Below are positions 31,800-43,230 of a stretch of 64,000 nt of DNA, piece after piece. The stretch covers positions 186,001 to 250,000 of the forward strand of contig JAEQBH010001142.1 of the NCBI GenBank assembly GCA_016808115.1, given 5' to 3'. The translations under genes and the position numbers were made by a program. Numbering within the stretch: the first letter of the stretch is position 1; each line of letters starts with the position of its first letter. The stretch is from Tetrastigma voinierianum. Taxonomy: Eukaryota; Streptophyta; Magnoliopsida; Vitales; Vitaceae. The notes under the pieces were generated by a model. That model saw nothing but the letters and a program-made list of their open reading frames with translations. It did no database searches and was not told where the DNA came from.

Positions 31800-32720
31800 T
31801 AGAGTGTCTTTAATTCAGTAATTCTCACTGTTTCTCCTTGTTATAGAGCTATTCTTCATTAATCCAGTTCTCAGGCATGCTTTGTTCTACACCTTCTTAC
31901 TTCCTTGCAATTCATCATTGGCTCTCAATGTAGTTGGTGTGAGATCTTTTGGATTGATCTTAGTACTACTAGGAAATGCATTTCTGGATTGGCTTTGCAA
32001 GGATAAGGCCAGTTGCCCTACTTGAGTCTCCAAGTTTCTCATTATGGCATTAGTATTTGTTTAGCTCTGATTATAGGCTTTGGAAAATTTTAAATTTGAC
32101 AAATTTTTTCTCATACAGAATTCAAATCCTTTTGTTTGACATGAAATGAAACATCGATCTTCAAAGTTGAGTCCTTTTATTTGATAATCTCCTCTCTTGT
32201 CCCTCTATTCTTTGTTGTTCTTGAACTAGGCTAAGCTTATAAAGCTTGCTGGTAATTCTATCAGTCTACAGGAGCATAAGCGTATACTCCACCATATGAA
32301 AAGTTTTCATGGTTCCTTAGTCTTCCAGTGTATAATGTGTTGGCAAGTTTGGGGGTTAGGCTTGAAGTGGTAACTTCTTTGCTCATTCATATGGTTTCCT
32401 CAGCAGTGGCAGGGCTCTTCTTCAACTAGTCCTTCATCACTTCTTCCCTATGCTTTCTTCCTCTGCTCCCACTTCATGTATGGTGTGCACTCTTCTTTCA
32501 TTGTTTCCTAGTTTGTTCATCCCCAGCTGCATCCTTTGCTTCTATAGTTTGTCATTATCCATTTAATAAGGCCATTTCCTTCAACTTTCTTCTTTGCTCC
32601 ACAGGCTTTAGATGGAACCTTATAGTTCCATTTGTGGTCTTCAATCCAATTGCCATGCCTCCCTCTGCATTTCTTCTTTAAAAGCTCCTGACGCAGTGCA
32701 TCGATTATACCGCGGAAATT
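31800..32720 (-). pseudogene. Element B gag C-terminal part
   Basis: Starts at the insertion point of C with RGIIDALRQELLKKK (32709-32665), continues through a basic, degraded segment, and near 32043-31950 reads RNLETQVGQLALSLQSQSRN followed by STKINPKDLTPTTLRAND. That is the conserved end of Athila-type Gag. The zinc-knuckle region is not recognisable. Several frameshifts. CCACCATATGAAAAG (32290) is shared with C's gag. Confidence 0.75.
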
Positions 32721-32934
32721 TGACCGTTGGACGAAAGACATATACATTAATAGGATTAGTCAAGCCAACAAATATTTTCGATATGGCTTACATTAAAGGT
32801 TAGTGGCTAAAATAACTATATGAAAAACTATTTTTGGTGCCTTTTCTTTTAAATGTCCAAATTAGTATTTCCTTCTTTCGTCTGAATATTGATCTACTAA
32901 ATTCTTTCGATCCCCGGCAACGGCGCCAAAAACT
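32721..32934 (-). other. Extra PBS-plus-leader segment on element C 3' LTR
   Basis: The segment starts TGACCGTTGGACGAAAGACA, a copy of the LTR end TGTTCGTTGGACCAAAAGAC. The C leader follows (TTAATAGGATTAGTCAAGCC, as at 46936), then a full PBS (32908-32932). The LTR proper begins only afterwards. A 3' LTR should not carry a PBS or leader. Confidence 0.8.
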
Positions 32935-35336
32935 TGTTCGTTGGACCAAAAGACATATACAAATTTATGACACTATTTCCAAAGGACTATTGTCTAATCC
33001 CCAGCAATAATGCCATGAAACTTGTTAATTATATTTCTTTGCAATTATACTGATTAAAAATGGTTTCCTTAAAATTTGGATAGAATTTCTTCTGAGTTTT
33101 GATCCATGATTACGCAAGTGCTGCAGGTCGAACAAGTAATAAAGTGAATTTCAGTCGGTCTCCGATCACAGAGATCTCAGAATTTTCAATCCCAACTACC
33201 ACAATACTCCAAGCTCTATACTATTGGTATGATAGACAATTTGAATAAGTTTGGAAGCCCCAAATAGTAAAAACTAAAAGAATTGAATTAATATGAGATA
33301 AGATTGAATGAAATAGTGAAATGCAAGAATTTAAAATTTGAGACGATTTATCTATAAAGGGAACATTGAAAATAAAACTATTGTGAAACATCGATTCCTT
33401 AGTTACCTTGTGGTACAGCCTGAACCGCAATTAAAGCTAGTCAGGAGTATGAAAGTTGGTTGGATCTCTCCACCTTCAACTATTCATCATCTAGCATATT
33501 TGTTTAACTTTTGAAAGACGTTAAGGTTAGATAGCTGCTAATGCGAAATTTTTTGTTACGGTATTTTTTTTCAATACTTCATACCTGACTTGAATTTGTA
33601 AACTGAGCTCCTAAGTATAGTCATTGCCTGATTTACACTATCTTTTAGTTTCTCTTCCTCAAAATTAGAATAGCTCATTCTTTGCGATTAGATCCTTCTT
33701 GGCTGCGGATTGAATTCACGATTCGAATCGATGGGAACTCTCTGCATGTTTAAATTGTTCGTCGTTCAACTCATTCTCGTCTCCAAGTGAAAGAGGATTT
33801 ATCAATTTAATCACCGCGAAGCATTAAATCACCAATAAGCGGGTTAGCATACCGTGAATTGCTCATCACTCTCGGGGGAATGCCTTCTTTGTGTCACTTT
33901 CGAGAGACCTCCTGGAAATCAGGCGAAGACGATCCGTTTATGGGTAGGCGACGTGTGGGATCAATTCCACAAAATAAACAAACCGGCAAGTAGATTTTAA
34001 GCTGGAAGTTCGACATCGATGAATAAAATTAGCGGGAGAATAATTTAGGACGATAGAGTCATTTCAATGGAAAATTTGGGTTTCTAAATCACTGGATTAC
34101 ACCATACACATTTGGCTTGTTGATCGAAAACCAGCAGTAAATCGAAGCTGACGTGGATTCGAAGTCCAATTTATGCGGAATTCAAACAACCAGACAGTAA
34201 TTTGAAGAAATATAAATCTGCATTCAGCTAAAACTTTAACAGCTAACGTTCAGATCCAAATTTAAAACAAAAATACGAACTAATCTAAAATAAAAACAAG
34301 AAAGAAAAAGAAAAATTAAAATCACGAGGAGCCTTGGCGCGAGATCTCTTTCCAGTATGGCTTTGCATTCCTTGATGTGACTAAATATTTATAGGGTTAC
34401 GAAGTTGGGCCCCTGAAATTTGATGCACCTCTTTTTTGGACTTGAGTTTACGGCGGTTGGTTGTTGATGTGGCGACATCGATTCTTTTATCCGCGACCTC
34501 TGTTGTCACCGGTCTTTATCGCGAAGCCTTTGTTTTGTCGCGACATGTCTTTGAATGACGATGTCGCAGCGGCTGAAGTCTTGTCGCGACCTCTTTCGTT
34601 GGGCCCGATGTCGCGGCAGTTGCAACGTCGCGACCTTACCTCTTTGTATTTGATGTCGACAGCTGATATTGTCGCGACGCTTCTTTTCTGCCAGATTATC
34701 GTGAGCCCATTTGAGATGATGCTCGACACCGCTTTCGTGTAGTTGATGTCGCGACGGCTGATCTTATCGACCTTCTTTAATTACAAGCGATGGCGACCAT
34801 TTGAATGATGTCGCGACCTTGGACCTCCGCCTGGTGATGCTCCATTGTATTTGCCTGGTGATGTTGATGTGTATTGCATCCGGATGTCGCGACATCGATA
34901 TTCGATCAATTGTTTATCTTGCAGCCATAGCTTCTTTTGGTGTCACTTCGTGCGAATGATGTCGCGACATCATGTCTTCTTCTTCATCAATTCACGGTTG
35001 CTTGACTTTGCTGAGTTTCTTTCACGCCAAACTCGTTTGTCTTCAATTCGCTTCATTTGCGGCTTTGGAGCTTTGTAGTTGCAACACTTATATGTATTTC
35101 GATTCTTTGTAAGGCTTCACGACATCCATTGCTAATCCTTTTAACTCTTTGCTGCAGTACCTTGACGATTATCAGTCTTTGCTCAGCCATGTCACTCTTT
35201 CTTGTAATTCTGCTTTCTTTTAAATTCCTGCTTTGCCACAGTTTAGTGAAAATATTCCATATTCTGCATAAATCAACATTTTAGAATAAATAAATCAGAA
35301 AAATGGACTGAAAATAGATGACTTTTAAGCTCATCA
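32935..35336 (-). repeat. Element C 3' LTR
   Basis: In coding orientation it begins TGATGAGCTTAAAAG next to the polypurine tract (reverse complement of AACTCCCCCAAAC). TGTCGCGACA-type words span 34466-35125, and TATAAATA is at 34386-34393. A PBS-like module is at 32996-33016. The 93-residue frame at 34461-34742 reads the word array. Confidence 0.88.
34386..34393 (-). promoter_or_regulatory. TATA box of element C 3' LTR
   Basis: CCCTATAAATATTTAG on the minus strand, about 75 bases from the nearest word (34466). The 5' LTR equivalent is 48592-48599, about 70 bases from its nearest word (48666). Confidence 0.65.
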
Positions 35337-36949
35337 AACTCCCCCAAACTTAAAATTTTGCTTGTCCTCAAGCAAAGAAAAGAAAGATTTGTTTGTCCTC
35401 AAACAAAAGGACATTTTCTGTTTTATTTTTGCAGTTGCAACCAATTTAATTGAAAAACTAAAATCGCATTAGTTTGTTATATTATTTAGCTTCAAAAGTC
35501 CGGATAAGAGTTAGTTTCTACTCAATCGAATTGTACATAACTAAATTGTTGAATTTGTTTTACAAGCGGTGCGTAGATCAATTGATCCTGTGAAGAGTAG
35601 GTTAGTCTTCTTCCTCGATTCTTAGTGAATCGGCTAACCATCGAGAGGTTCTTCACGGTTTGAAGTCCCTTTGAATAGTTTCCAAATTCCATACGCACAT
35701 TGTTCATATTGATCTCCAACAATGTAAGAGTAAATTCCAACCTTCAAGATCGGTCGGTCTTTCGGCTTGTAATGTAGGCTTGGGTAATGGTAGGATAGAT
35801 GGAATTTTTAGGTTAAGATTACCCGAACTCTTTCTTCTTTCTTATGCTTGCTGCCTTCCTTTTCCTTGCAACTTCTTTAGTTTATTTCCCCCAAACTTCA
35901 TCTTTGAGGTATCTCCTTTGAATTCTTGTGTTTAAAACTGTTTGTTCCAATTTCTCATTTGTATTTCTCATTGTTGGAACTCTTTTTCTGCCACTTTTCA
36001 TGAAAAGTCTAATGTTCAGTCTTTTTAGGCTTTCTAACACTCTTAGCAAACTTTGGGTTAGTAACTCCCATACCAGTTGGCATTAGGGTACTAGGTGTTA
36101 AACACCCTAAGAACCCAATTGTTCAAGAGAGTTAGGCCCGCAAGACAAAACTTCTTCCTTTAAACTTTCTTTGTTGTTTTATCACCTTTGAGTCTGTCCT
36201 TCTTCACCCTTTACGTGTTCTCGTTTAGTTCTCCAAAAATATACTCCCCCAACTTTATTTCTTCCTCCCTCCTTGAGTTTTTGGGTAATCAGAGGTTCTT
36301 TACTGGAGGATTAGTTATAAAGGATGGCTTGGGATTTCCAATTGCTTTTTTGAAGATAGGGACTGTTTTGGCTCAAATTTAGGAGCTAGGGTGTATGCAA
36401 AAGCATATAAATAATGGTGGCTAGAAAGGCTCAAACTGCCAAGGATAGCCTGCATCATTTCTTGTTAGTTGTATTACCTAGGATTTCGCCTTGATCAATA
36501 ATCATACAAGTTCTAGAACTCTTTTTGGTTAGCGTGAATAACCCCAGGATGTCCTTGTCTCACTTCGAGTTGATGGTTATTTGATTCGAGTTCGCGAGTT
36601 CTTTGGCTACTTTGTTTATAATTCAAACCCAAAATATGTTTGCTCCTTCATTTGTATAACTTTCCCTTTAATACGGACTTATCAGCTAAATTCAAATCAA
36701 TTATGCAATTTGTGTTTCAATTCAATTATGTGCCAATTAGCCTTATTTTTCAATTGGTTGTGTTTGATCCTATATTCTAATCAATTGGCTAATATTATGA
36801 TATGTCATCATTTTCATTACTGAGCTAATTCTATTGTTATTCTTCCAACAATTAAAGCAAAAAGTAAACACACAATTTGACTTCAAACATCACAACATCA
36901 AACAAATTTCTTATTTTATTCATGAGATTGTATAAAAGTTGAAGAATCA
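35337..36949 (-). mobile_element. Element C 3' non-coding block
   Basis: A polypurine tract (TTTGGGGGAGTT on the minus strand) abuts the LTR. ATACCAGTTGGCATTAGGGT (36070-36089) and the hairpin at 36083-36110 match A and B. The segment at 36420-36530 matches A near 14190-14290. Short frames here show no recognisable domain. Confidence 0.7.
36083..36110 (-). other. Conserved 3' block hairpin, element C copy
   Basis: TTAGGGT (36083-36089) pairs perfectly with ACCCTAA (36104-36110). The loop contains GGTGTT/AAACACC, which offers an alternative inner stem. Confidence 0.55.
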
Positions 36950-39900
36950 GCGAAATTTGGGAATAGGAAGAGATGGATTGAGTCAATTGGAAGATTTTTC
37001 TTTTGAGGAAGTAGCAAAGATGTTTGGAGGATCAGATCAAGGGTAGCGAGGTTTGGGTTGAACTTGAAATTTCATTTCTGTCCTCTTTTCGACGCTTTCT
37101 TTCTCATTTGTTCTTCAAGAACCAGTTCATTGGTGAGATCAACTTTCTTATTCAAATCATCTTGCCTTTGACCAAGTGTGTTCATTGTATTCTCCATTTC
37201 AGTCATTACCTCTAAAAATTTGGATAGATTGTTGTTAATCAAATCCAAGTTTTCCAGCCAATTTTTTCTTCTATAGGCATCATTGTCATCAAACACTTTA
37301 TCTCTATCTATCATCTTCTTCTCGAAGTCCTTTAACAATGACATATAAAGGAATTTGAACCTTGATATGCTCCTTTGTGCTTGCTTCTTGTTACGCATCT
37401 GATTCGTGCCCACGGTAAAATTTGAAATTTGAATCAATATTTATATACCTAAGTTCCTCCCTCTTTGCCGTAGTCAAACTCACTATGATTATAGTAGTCT
37501 AAATTCGAACACGGGGATGGGTTTTCATCCACAGAAATGGTTTGCATTATGGCATGAAGGTAGGCTTTCTATTTGGACTTTTTGGATTTGTGTCGAGCGT
37601 AAATGGTTTAAAGCTTGAGTACCAAAAAGCTGGAAATGGTAGCGGAATTTAAGTGAAGAAAATTAAATTTTGAAGTTTAGGTCACCAACTTGACAAGCTA
37701 GAGGCAAACACATGTCCTCGGGTTTATCCTCTATGTGGGTAACCACGGGATGCGAGTTATGGCCTCTTTTTGTTTAAAACCACCAACATTCCATTATCAT
37801 TTTAGAGGCTAAGTAAAGACCATCTAAAGTCACGGTGCATCTCTCACCCGAGGGACACTGAACCTAAAGTATGGAGTATTGGCCAAAACAATAAAGTCAA
37901 TGTTATTTAACCACACAATTTGAAGAACCCGCATGTAAATGCTACCTCGGAGGCTCGTAAAGACCATCTAAGAACAACGGTCTAGCATGGAGAGTATTGG
38001 CGAACAATGACATCCCATGTTATGCGACTAATTTTGAAAATAAGGGCCATAAATACACTACGTGACTTTTAGTACAAGAGGAGCCAACATGCCCCACCAC
38101 CAAACTGGCTTCCTTCCTGCTTGAAAGGAAGGAGGCTTAGCGTAACATCTCTTGAGTTGTCATCCTCAGGGGTGTGTTTAGCGTAGGGAAAGTGAAAGAA
38201 AGAAGAGAGAAAGAAGAGAGAAGAAAATAAAAGCAAAGCTTAAAAAAACTTTATTTACAAAAGCAGCTAAAAAATAACACAAATCCACGAAACTTGTATT
38301 CCTTCAATCCTCCTCTCCTTTATTACAAAACATGAGGGGTATTTATAAAGCCTCCCTCGAGTGTAAATTGCAAAAAACCACAATAAACTAGGCTAAGTTA
38401 TAGGATAGGAGTAATTCTGAAGTTTGGAAGGCGGTTGCATTAATTACAAGCATGGCGAGGCTGCATTTGCTGATGGGATATGTGCGAATTTGAGCGTAGT
38501 ATTGATATTCTGTGGTGCGAGGTGAATTGATACCATCTAAGCTAGCGAAATTTTCAGTGAGAAGCGAATTTCGCAATGCACAGTGCAAGTTGGCTAGCGA
38601 ATTTCGCAATGTGTCTTGGCGAGATTACTTGATTGTTTGCGAGTTAGTTACGAAATTAATGGGTGCGAATTGGTTGCCAGCGAGGTTGCGAGTACATTTC
38701 TTTATTCTGCGTTCCTCTCGTCATGTCTTGGCCCATCTCATTTTCTTCCACTTTTCCTTTGTTTTTCCATTGATTTTTGGGCTTGTTGATGGGTGAGACT
38801 AAACTTCCAACCTCATGATTGATCATTTGCACATTGTAGTTGAAGCCTAGAAGTGCATAAATACCTACAAAACAACCAAAACATGCTCGAATGGCATAAG
38901 TGTTACTAAGATGACATGAACACTTCAATTGGGATATATGACATGATTAATGATCAAAAAGTACTCAAAACCTATCTAATATAGGGTTCAAAATTGCACT
39001 TTTTGAGCACTAATCACATCCCTTTCTTTAATAAGTTTCAGGAGTTGAGAGTCTCGATCATACTGATTATTGTAGAATGATTCATGGCTAAGCTGCAGCT
39101 TTTTCAGTAGATCTTTGTCTCTTCCCTCCATTTCCTTTTGGAAATTTTTTCTTCTTGATACTCTAGTATCTTTTTAAAATTTTTCCTCCTTTACGCTCCA
39201 GCTCCTCTTCCCATTCTTATCTTTTCTTTTGACTACGCTTCGCACATTTCCCTCATTTAAATTTCGGTTCCTCTTCCCGGCTGTTGATCTAACTGCTTTT
39301 CAATTCGACATTACCGCATGTTCTCTGATTTACGTTGAATGCTCATTTCTCTTCTCTTTCTTCCATACTTTTCTGCATAGAAATGAGCATCTTCATTATT
39401 TGGCTATCTTCTTGGGTTCCTCTAGAGCTTTCTTCTGGTTCTCTGAATTCCCTGTTTCTCATTGGGGGAGAGCTGGCCAGTGGGGTGGTGAAATCTATAG
39501 GACTTCTTTCATACCTTCCATGTCCTGCGAAAATAGAGAGGGTATTCCCGCCCATGCGTGTTTAGTTTTGTTCTTCTTGGTCTTCAGCGAAAGTTTCCTC
39601 TTCTTTTCTTGTATTCTCCTCTTCATTTCCGATTAATGCCTTCCCGCTATGACCCTCTTTTTCTTCAATTTTCTTGGCCCCTTGCTTATCCCAGTCAGGG
39701 TTAATGGTGAAGCATTGGAGCACTCTTCTTCTTACGCGCCGGCTTCACTCCTGGCCCTTATACATAACCTGGTGATGGTTGCTGGGTGTGGAATCAGGCC
39801 TCTTTTGTTTCCTTCATGATATTTCATTATGGAATTTTCAATAATAGCTCCAGCATTCAGCTTATAGCCCTTCAAGATGGCATAGAGTATGACTGCTTCT

Positions 39901-40577
39901 TGTTCTCTTACTGTGAAGACATGCTTTATAGGAACCAGAACTGAAGCCAGAAAATAAAACCATACCTTGACTATGCAATCGGATCCTCCTATTGATAAAT
40001 ACTTTTCTCTCCTTGACCTTTCCCCATTTCACCTTGCCATGCAGCCGGCCTCCACGGCTATCTTTTCAAGTTAGGGATTTCTGCTATCTTCTTGTACTTT
40101 AATCCATGCTTTTAACCCTCCATTCCGTACATTGCATTTATAGTCTCAGCTCCATATGGAACCCAAGGAATCCCTCGGCCAACAGAGTTCTCCTTTACGC
40201 AACAAGGTTTGAGTAAAATTCTCTCTCTTCTTGCATAACTTTGTTTTTTTATGTTTAAGGGAATTTCTCCACTCTTTGCTCTATCAACTCTCTTTGAACG
40301 GGGAGATGAGATGATTGAATCCCCTTTCTCCTATAAATCCCTTTCACATAGTGTTTCTTCCATACGAGATGGCTATACGAGTAAGTCATCCTCTCCTCCT
40401 ACTTCTTCTTTGCCTCTCCTTTCCTTTCTCTTCTTTGCCCTTACTTATTTGGTTGGACTCCCAGTTGTGCAGCCATTTGTCCTCCCCTGTAGGTTCCAGA
40501 TGAACCTCCCCTTCAGGTGGAGCATACTCCTCCATCATTTCACTCAAGTTTGGGATTAGGGTTTCAGGTTCGGCCAT
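36950..40577 (-). pseudogene. Element C third ORF (plant transposon-protein type), split by LTR X2
   Basis: Lies downstream of integrase in the same sense. It starts MAEPETLIPNLSEMMEEYAP at 40577, followed by a basic stretch (KGKEEKGKERQRRSRRRG). Around 39970-39780 it reads YFLASVLVPIKHVFTVRE, AVILYAILKGYKLNAGAII and ENSIMKYHEG. That resembles the 'putative plant transposon protein' domain found in ORFs of Athila-like and other plant elements (family assignment from memory). The C-terminal part (39230-39017, then 37398-37072) is a charged, coiled-coil-like segment with LLKDFEKKMIDRDKVFDDND and LDLINNNLSKFLEVMTEMEN. Athila env-like ORFs occupy this place, but I see no clear membrane segment. 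Frames are broken repeatedly. Confidence 0.65.
37399..39016 (-). mobile_element. LTR X2 (family X), solo, in element C third ORF
   Basis: The ends are TGATTCGTGCCC and GCACTAATCA. The flanks are GCATC (37394-37398) and CATCC (39017-39021), fitting a TSD GCATC with the first base of one copy lost. Both sides are the same charged minus-strand ORF. TATA at 38340-38347. X-type words (AGCGAATTTCGCAATG) lie near 38570-38610. The terminal hairpin is at 38954-39010. Confidence 0.82.
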
Positions 40578-40759
40578 TAGAGAAATTTGAAGGTTTGGAG
40601 GAAGACGTTATGATCTAGGGTTTATGAGAATTGAAAGTCGAGGAATATGCGAAGGTGAAAAGTTGTTTTTGCTTCAAGGAAGAAAATGATATTGGAAGGA
40701 GCTTCTCCATGATTATAATTCAGTATGATTTGTAGGCTATTTATTATTCGATTATTTGC

Positions 40760-41105
40760 GCTTGTCGCGACTTCAATTTTCTTTGTGTGTGTGTTGTCAT
40801 TAAATTTAGGGCAAAATTAAAGTTGCCCAGCTGGCAAACTTTCTTTGATGTCGCGACATATTGTGACTAGCGACATGATTATTTGTAGGAGGACAAGTCA
40901 TCCTAAGGCTGCGACATCAGGCATCTCATGACATTGTTAAGTTGTCGCGACCTCACCACTCTTTTGAAGGACTTGCTCTTGTCGCGACCCAAATGTTCTG
41001 TCGCGACATATATTTCTTGTTCTTCCTCCAGTCTTGGCCCGAGTCACGACATCAACCACATTTGCGACCGGTTTAAACCGGCGACATAAGTTTTATCGCG
41101 ACACA
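40760..41105. repeat. Internal TGTCGCGACA palindrome array, element C
   Basis: About a dozen words (for example near 40764, 40851, 40944, 40979, 41000 and 41096) lie between integrase and the third ORF, outside the LTR, as in B. Confidence 0.8.
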
Positions 41106-41467
41106 GTCTAAATTGCAATTTTAATGATCATAAATCTTTTCACTTCTTATTAATTTGCACCTCTTAATCATCAATTGAATCCATTCCAACCACGGCAATA
41201 AAATGTATTCTATTCAATTTTCACGAATTTGTTTAGGGAGAAAAGTACTCCCACTTTTTCCGGTCGTTTTCTTCTGCTTGATTCTTTGGAGATGTCACAG
41301 GTTGTCCTTTCTCTCCTTCCTTGCATTTGCATAAGCACTGCAGCATTTCAGGAAAGGATTCAATTAAACATAATTCTTCTCAAGTACTAACTAATCATTA
41401 TAAGAACTAAAGAAAACAAAATCAAGGTGAATTATAAAAAAAATCAAAGTACAAATCGAAGCGAAAT
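41106..41467 (-). mobile_element. Element C non-coding segment downstream of integrase
   Basis: AT-rich, with no ORF. It sits between the integrase stop and the word array. A weak GGGTTTGCCTCCC at 41475 is the pol-end motif overlapping the integrase tail. Confidence 0.5.
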
Positions 41468-41790
41468 CTACATGGGTTTGCCTCCCATCATTTGCTCGGT
41501 TGGAGTCCATACCATTTGGACTTGCTGTTCTGATTCTCTCTCTCTTAATGAACCAGTTTGGAGCTCTTCCTTCTTTCCTCCCCGCTGATAATGCTTCAGT
41601 TTTTGTCCATTGACTTTAAATTCTTCTCCAGCATCAGTCTTTAATGTTACTGTTCCAAATGTAGTGCTTGACACTACTGTGTATGGTCCACTCCATTTGG
41701 ATTTTAACTTCCCTGGAAATAACTTCAATCTGGAATTAAAAAGAAGAACCTGTTCTCCTATTCCTCAACTCTTTCTTCAATCCTCCGATC
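41468..41790 (-). pseudogene. Element C integrase C-terminal part
   Basis: The minus strand reads KLFPGKLKSKWSGPYTVVSS, then TTFGTVTLKTDAGEEFKVNG, QKLKHYQRGGKKEE. It is the same tail as in A (WSGPF, FKVNGQRLKPYF). Between 41790 and 42075 only broken pieces of the linking region are seen. Confidence 0.85.
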
Positions 41791-42075
41791 ATGCCATTTC
41801 TTTGTTTTCATTCTTATATATTCTAAAGATTGTCGTAGGCTTCATTTCGCTCTTCCAGCTTCATTCAATGAGTAATCTCTCTCTCCTTTGCAGTTTTGGG
41901 AAATCAAAGTTCAGCTTCGATGGCCCACATAGCTTCAGATTCCGGGGCTTCTAGAGAGATGACATGGTTCGCAAAGCACAACTCTGTGGCTGACATTCCA
42001 ATGGAGTTTTGAATGCAAAACTCAGAAGCCTAAAGTGCATCATCAAGTTTGAAGACCAATCCTTCCCGCTTGAAC

Positions 42076-42660
42076 TTACGCCTTTCCAGATTCTTTAATC
42101 TCCCGTTGGAAATCTCCGCCTGTCCATCGGGTCCGGGACAAAGGACTCCTTATATGCTTGATCCCATACCTGCTCATGAGTTTTGCAAATATTTTGTTTG
42201 CAAAATGGCTTCCCCCATCACTAATAATAGTTCTGGGTGTTCCAAATCTGCTCAAAATATTCTTTTGCAAGAAACTCACAACTGTATTAGCATCATTCCT
42301 TGGACAAGCCACTGCTTCCACCCATTTGGAAACATAATCCACTGCAAGTAGTATATACAGGTTTCCAAATGATGGTGGGAATGGTCCCATAAAATCTATT
42401 CCCCATACATCAAAAATTTGCACCATCATTATACCTTTTAGGGGCATTTCATCACTGATATTTCCAATCTGGCATCTATCACATAATTCGACCCATTCGC
42501 ACAGCCTCGAAAACAAGCAATAATAAATCCTGATCGAGTATCTTACGAAATGCTTCTTTCTCCAAAAATGCCCCCTATATGGTGATGCATGGCATTCATT
42601 CATAATCGCTTTTGTTCACTCTTCTCGTACACATCTTCCGATAATCATGTCGCCATTCCT
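42076..42660 (-). pseudogene. Element C integrase zinc-binding and core domains
   Basis: The minus strand reads MNECHASPYRGHF (zinc-binding HHCC start), WVELCDRCQIGNISDEMPL, then IFDVWGIDFMGPFPPSF (first Asp), LAVDYVSKWVEAVACP and TIISDGGSHFANKIF (second Asp). The third acid should follow at NGQAE but is hidden by a frameshift that reads RTRWTGGDFQREIKE. Compare A at 18372-18809. Confidence 0.88.
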
Positions 42661-42880
42661 CTTTAAATAGCAATATCATCCTGCATGTAGTACCCGCCGT
42701 CGTCCCGGGAAGCTTTCTTTTCAAGCAGAGTCGAATTCATGAGGAACTACTCCACAAGCTAGGCACACACATCAGCATACCATGGAAGTTGGAATGACAC
42801 CTTAAACAAATTGCCTTATCCGGAAGTTCTCTCAAGCACTCGCTCCTCCTTTCTCATTGCTTATTCTTACTGACAAGCGA
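42661..42880 (-). pseudogene. Element C RH-IN linker, degraded
   Basis: Expected position of the RNase H to integrase linker. Only scattered short matches are seen (for example LSRWKRHGGY-like text), with many indels. No confident ORF. Confidence 0.4.
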
Positions 42881-43230
42881 TCAACTTATCACATCATCAC
42901 ACCCTTTATCTTTAATTTCCAGATCGAACTCTTGCAGTAGCAGAACCCACCTTATCAGTCTTGGTTTAGCTTCCTTTTTTGACATCAGATATTTGATGGC
43001 TGCATGGTCTGTGTGAACTATAACATGGGATCCCAAAATGTATGGCCTGAATTTCTCACAAGCAAACACTATGGCTAGCATCTCCTTTTCTGGCCAGGAA
43101 TATTGCGGCTTCATTGGAAGGTTCTGCTAGCATAGTATATGGCTCAATATTTTCTCTTTCTTTTGCCCTTAACATGAAATTTCTATTGCAAAATCACCGG
43201 CATCACACATTATTCGAACTCGATCCCATT
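42881..43230 (-). pseudogene. Element C RNase H domain
   Basis: The minus strand reads MKPQYSWPEKEMLAIVFACE, KFRPYILGSHVIVHTDHAAI, KYLMSKKEAKPRLIRWVLLL and QEFDLEIKDKG. The TDHA motif carries a catalytic Asp. The upstream part (CDAGDFAIEI-like, near 43215) is frameshifted. Confidence 0.88.

Noticed and set aside
29363..32934. A separate C-type element left of C (tandem LTR-internal-LTR-internal array)
   Set aside because: First suspected from the PBS and leader at 32740-32934. Rejected because the sequence further left continues B's gag (RGIIDA) where the right flank of C stops (HAMNYAS).
36083..36089. Telomere-like TTAGGG string
   Set aside because: Single copy, part of a hairpin arm; the plant telomere repeat is TTTAGGG in tandem.
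37394..39021. Full-length element between X1 and X2
   Set aside because: X1 and X2 lie in different host layers (A and C), and X2 is flanked on both sides by the same ORF, so they are separate insertions.
39229..39636. Plus-strand 135-codon ORF with hydrophobic stretches
   Set aside because: Antisense to the third ORF of C, whose minus-strand reading is supported by similarity with B and by continuity across X2.
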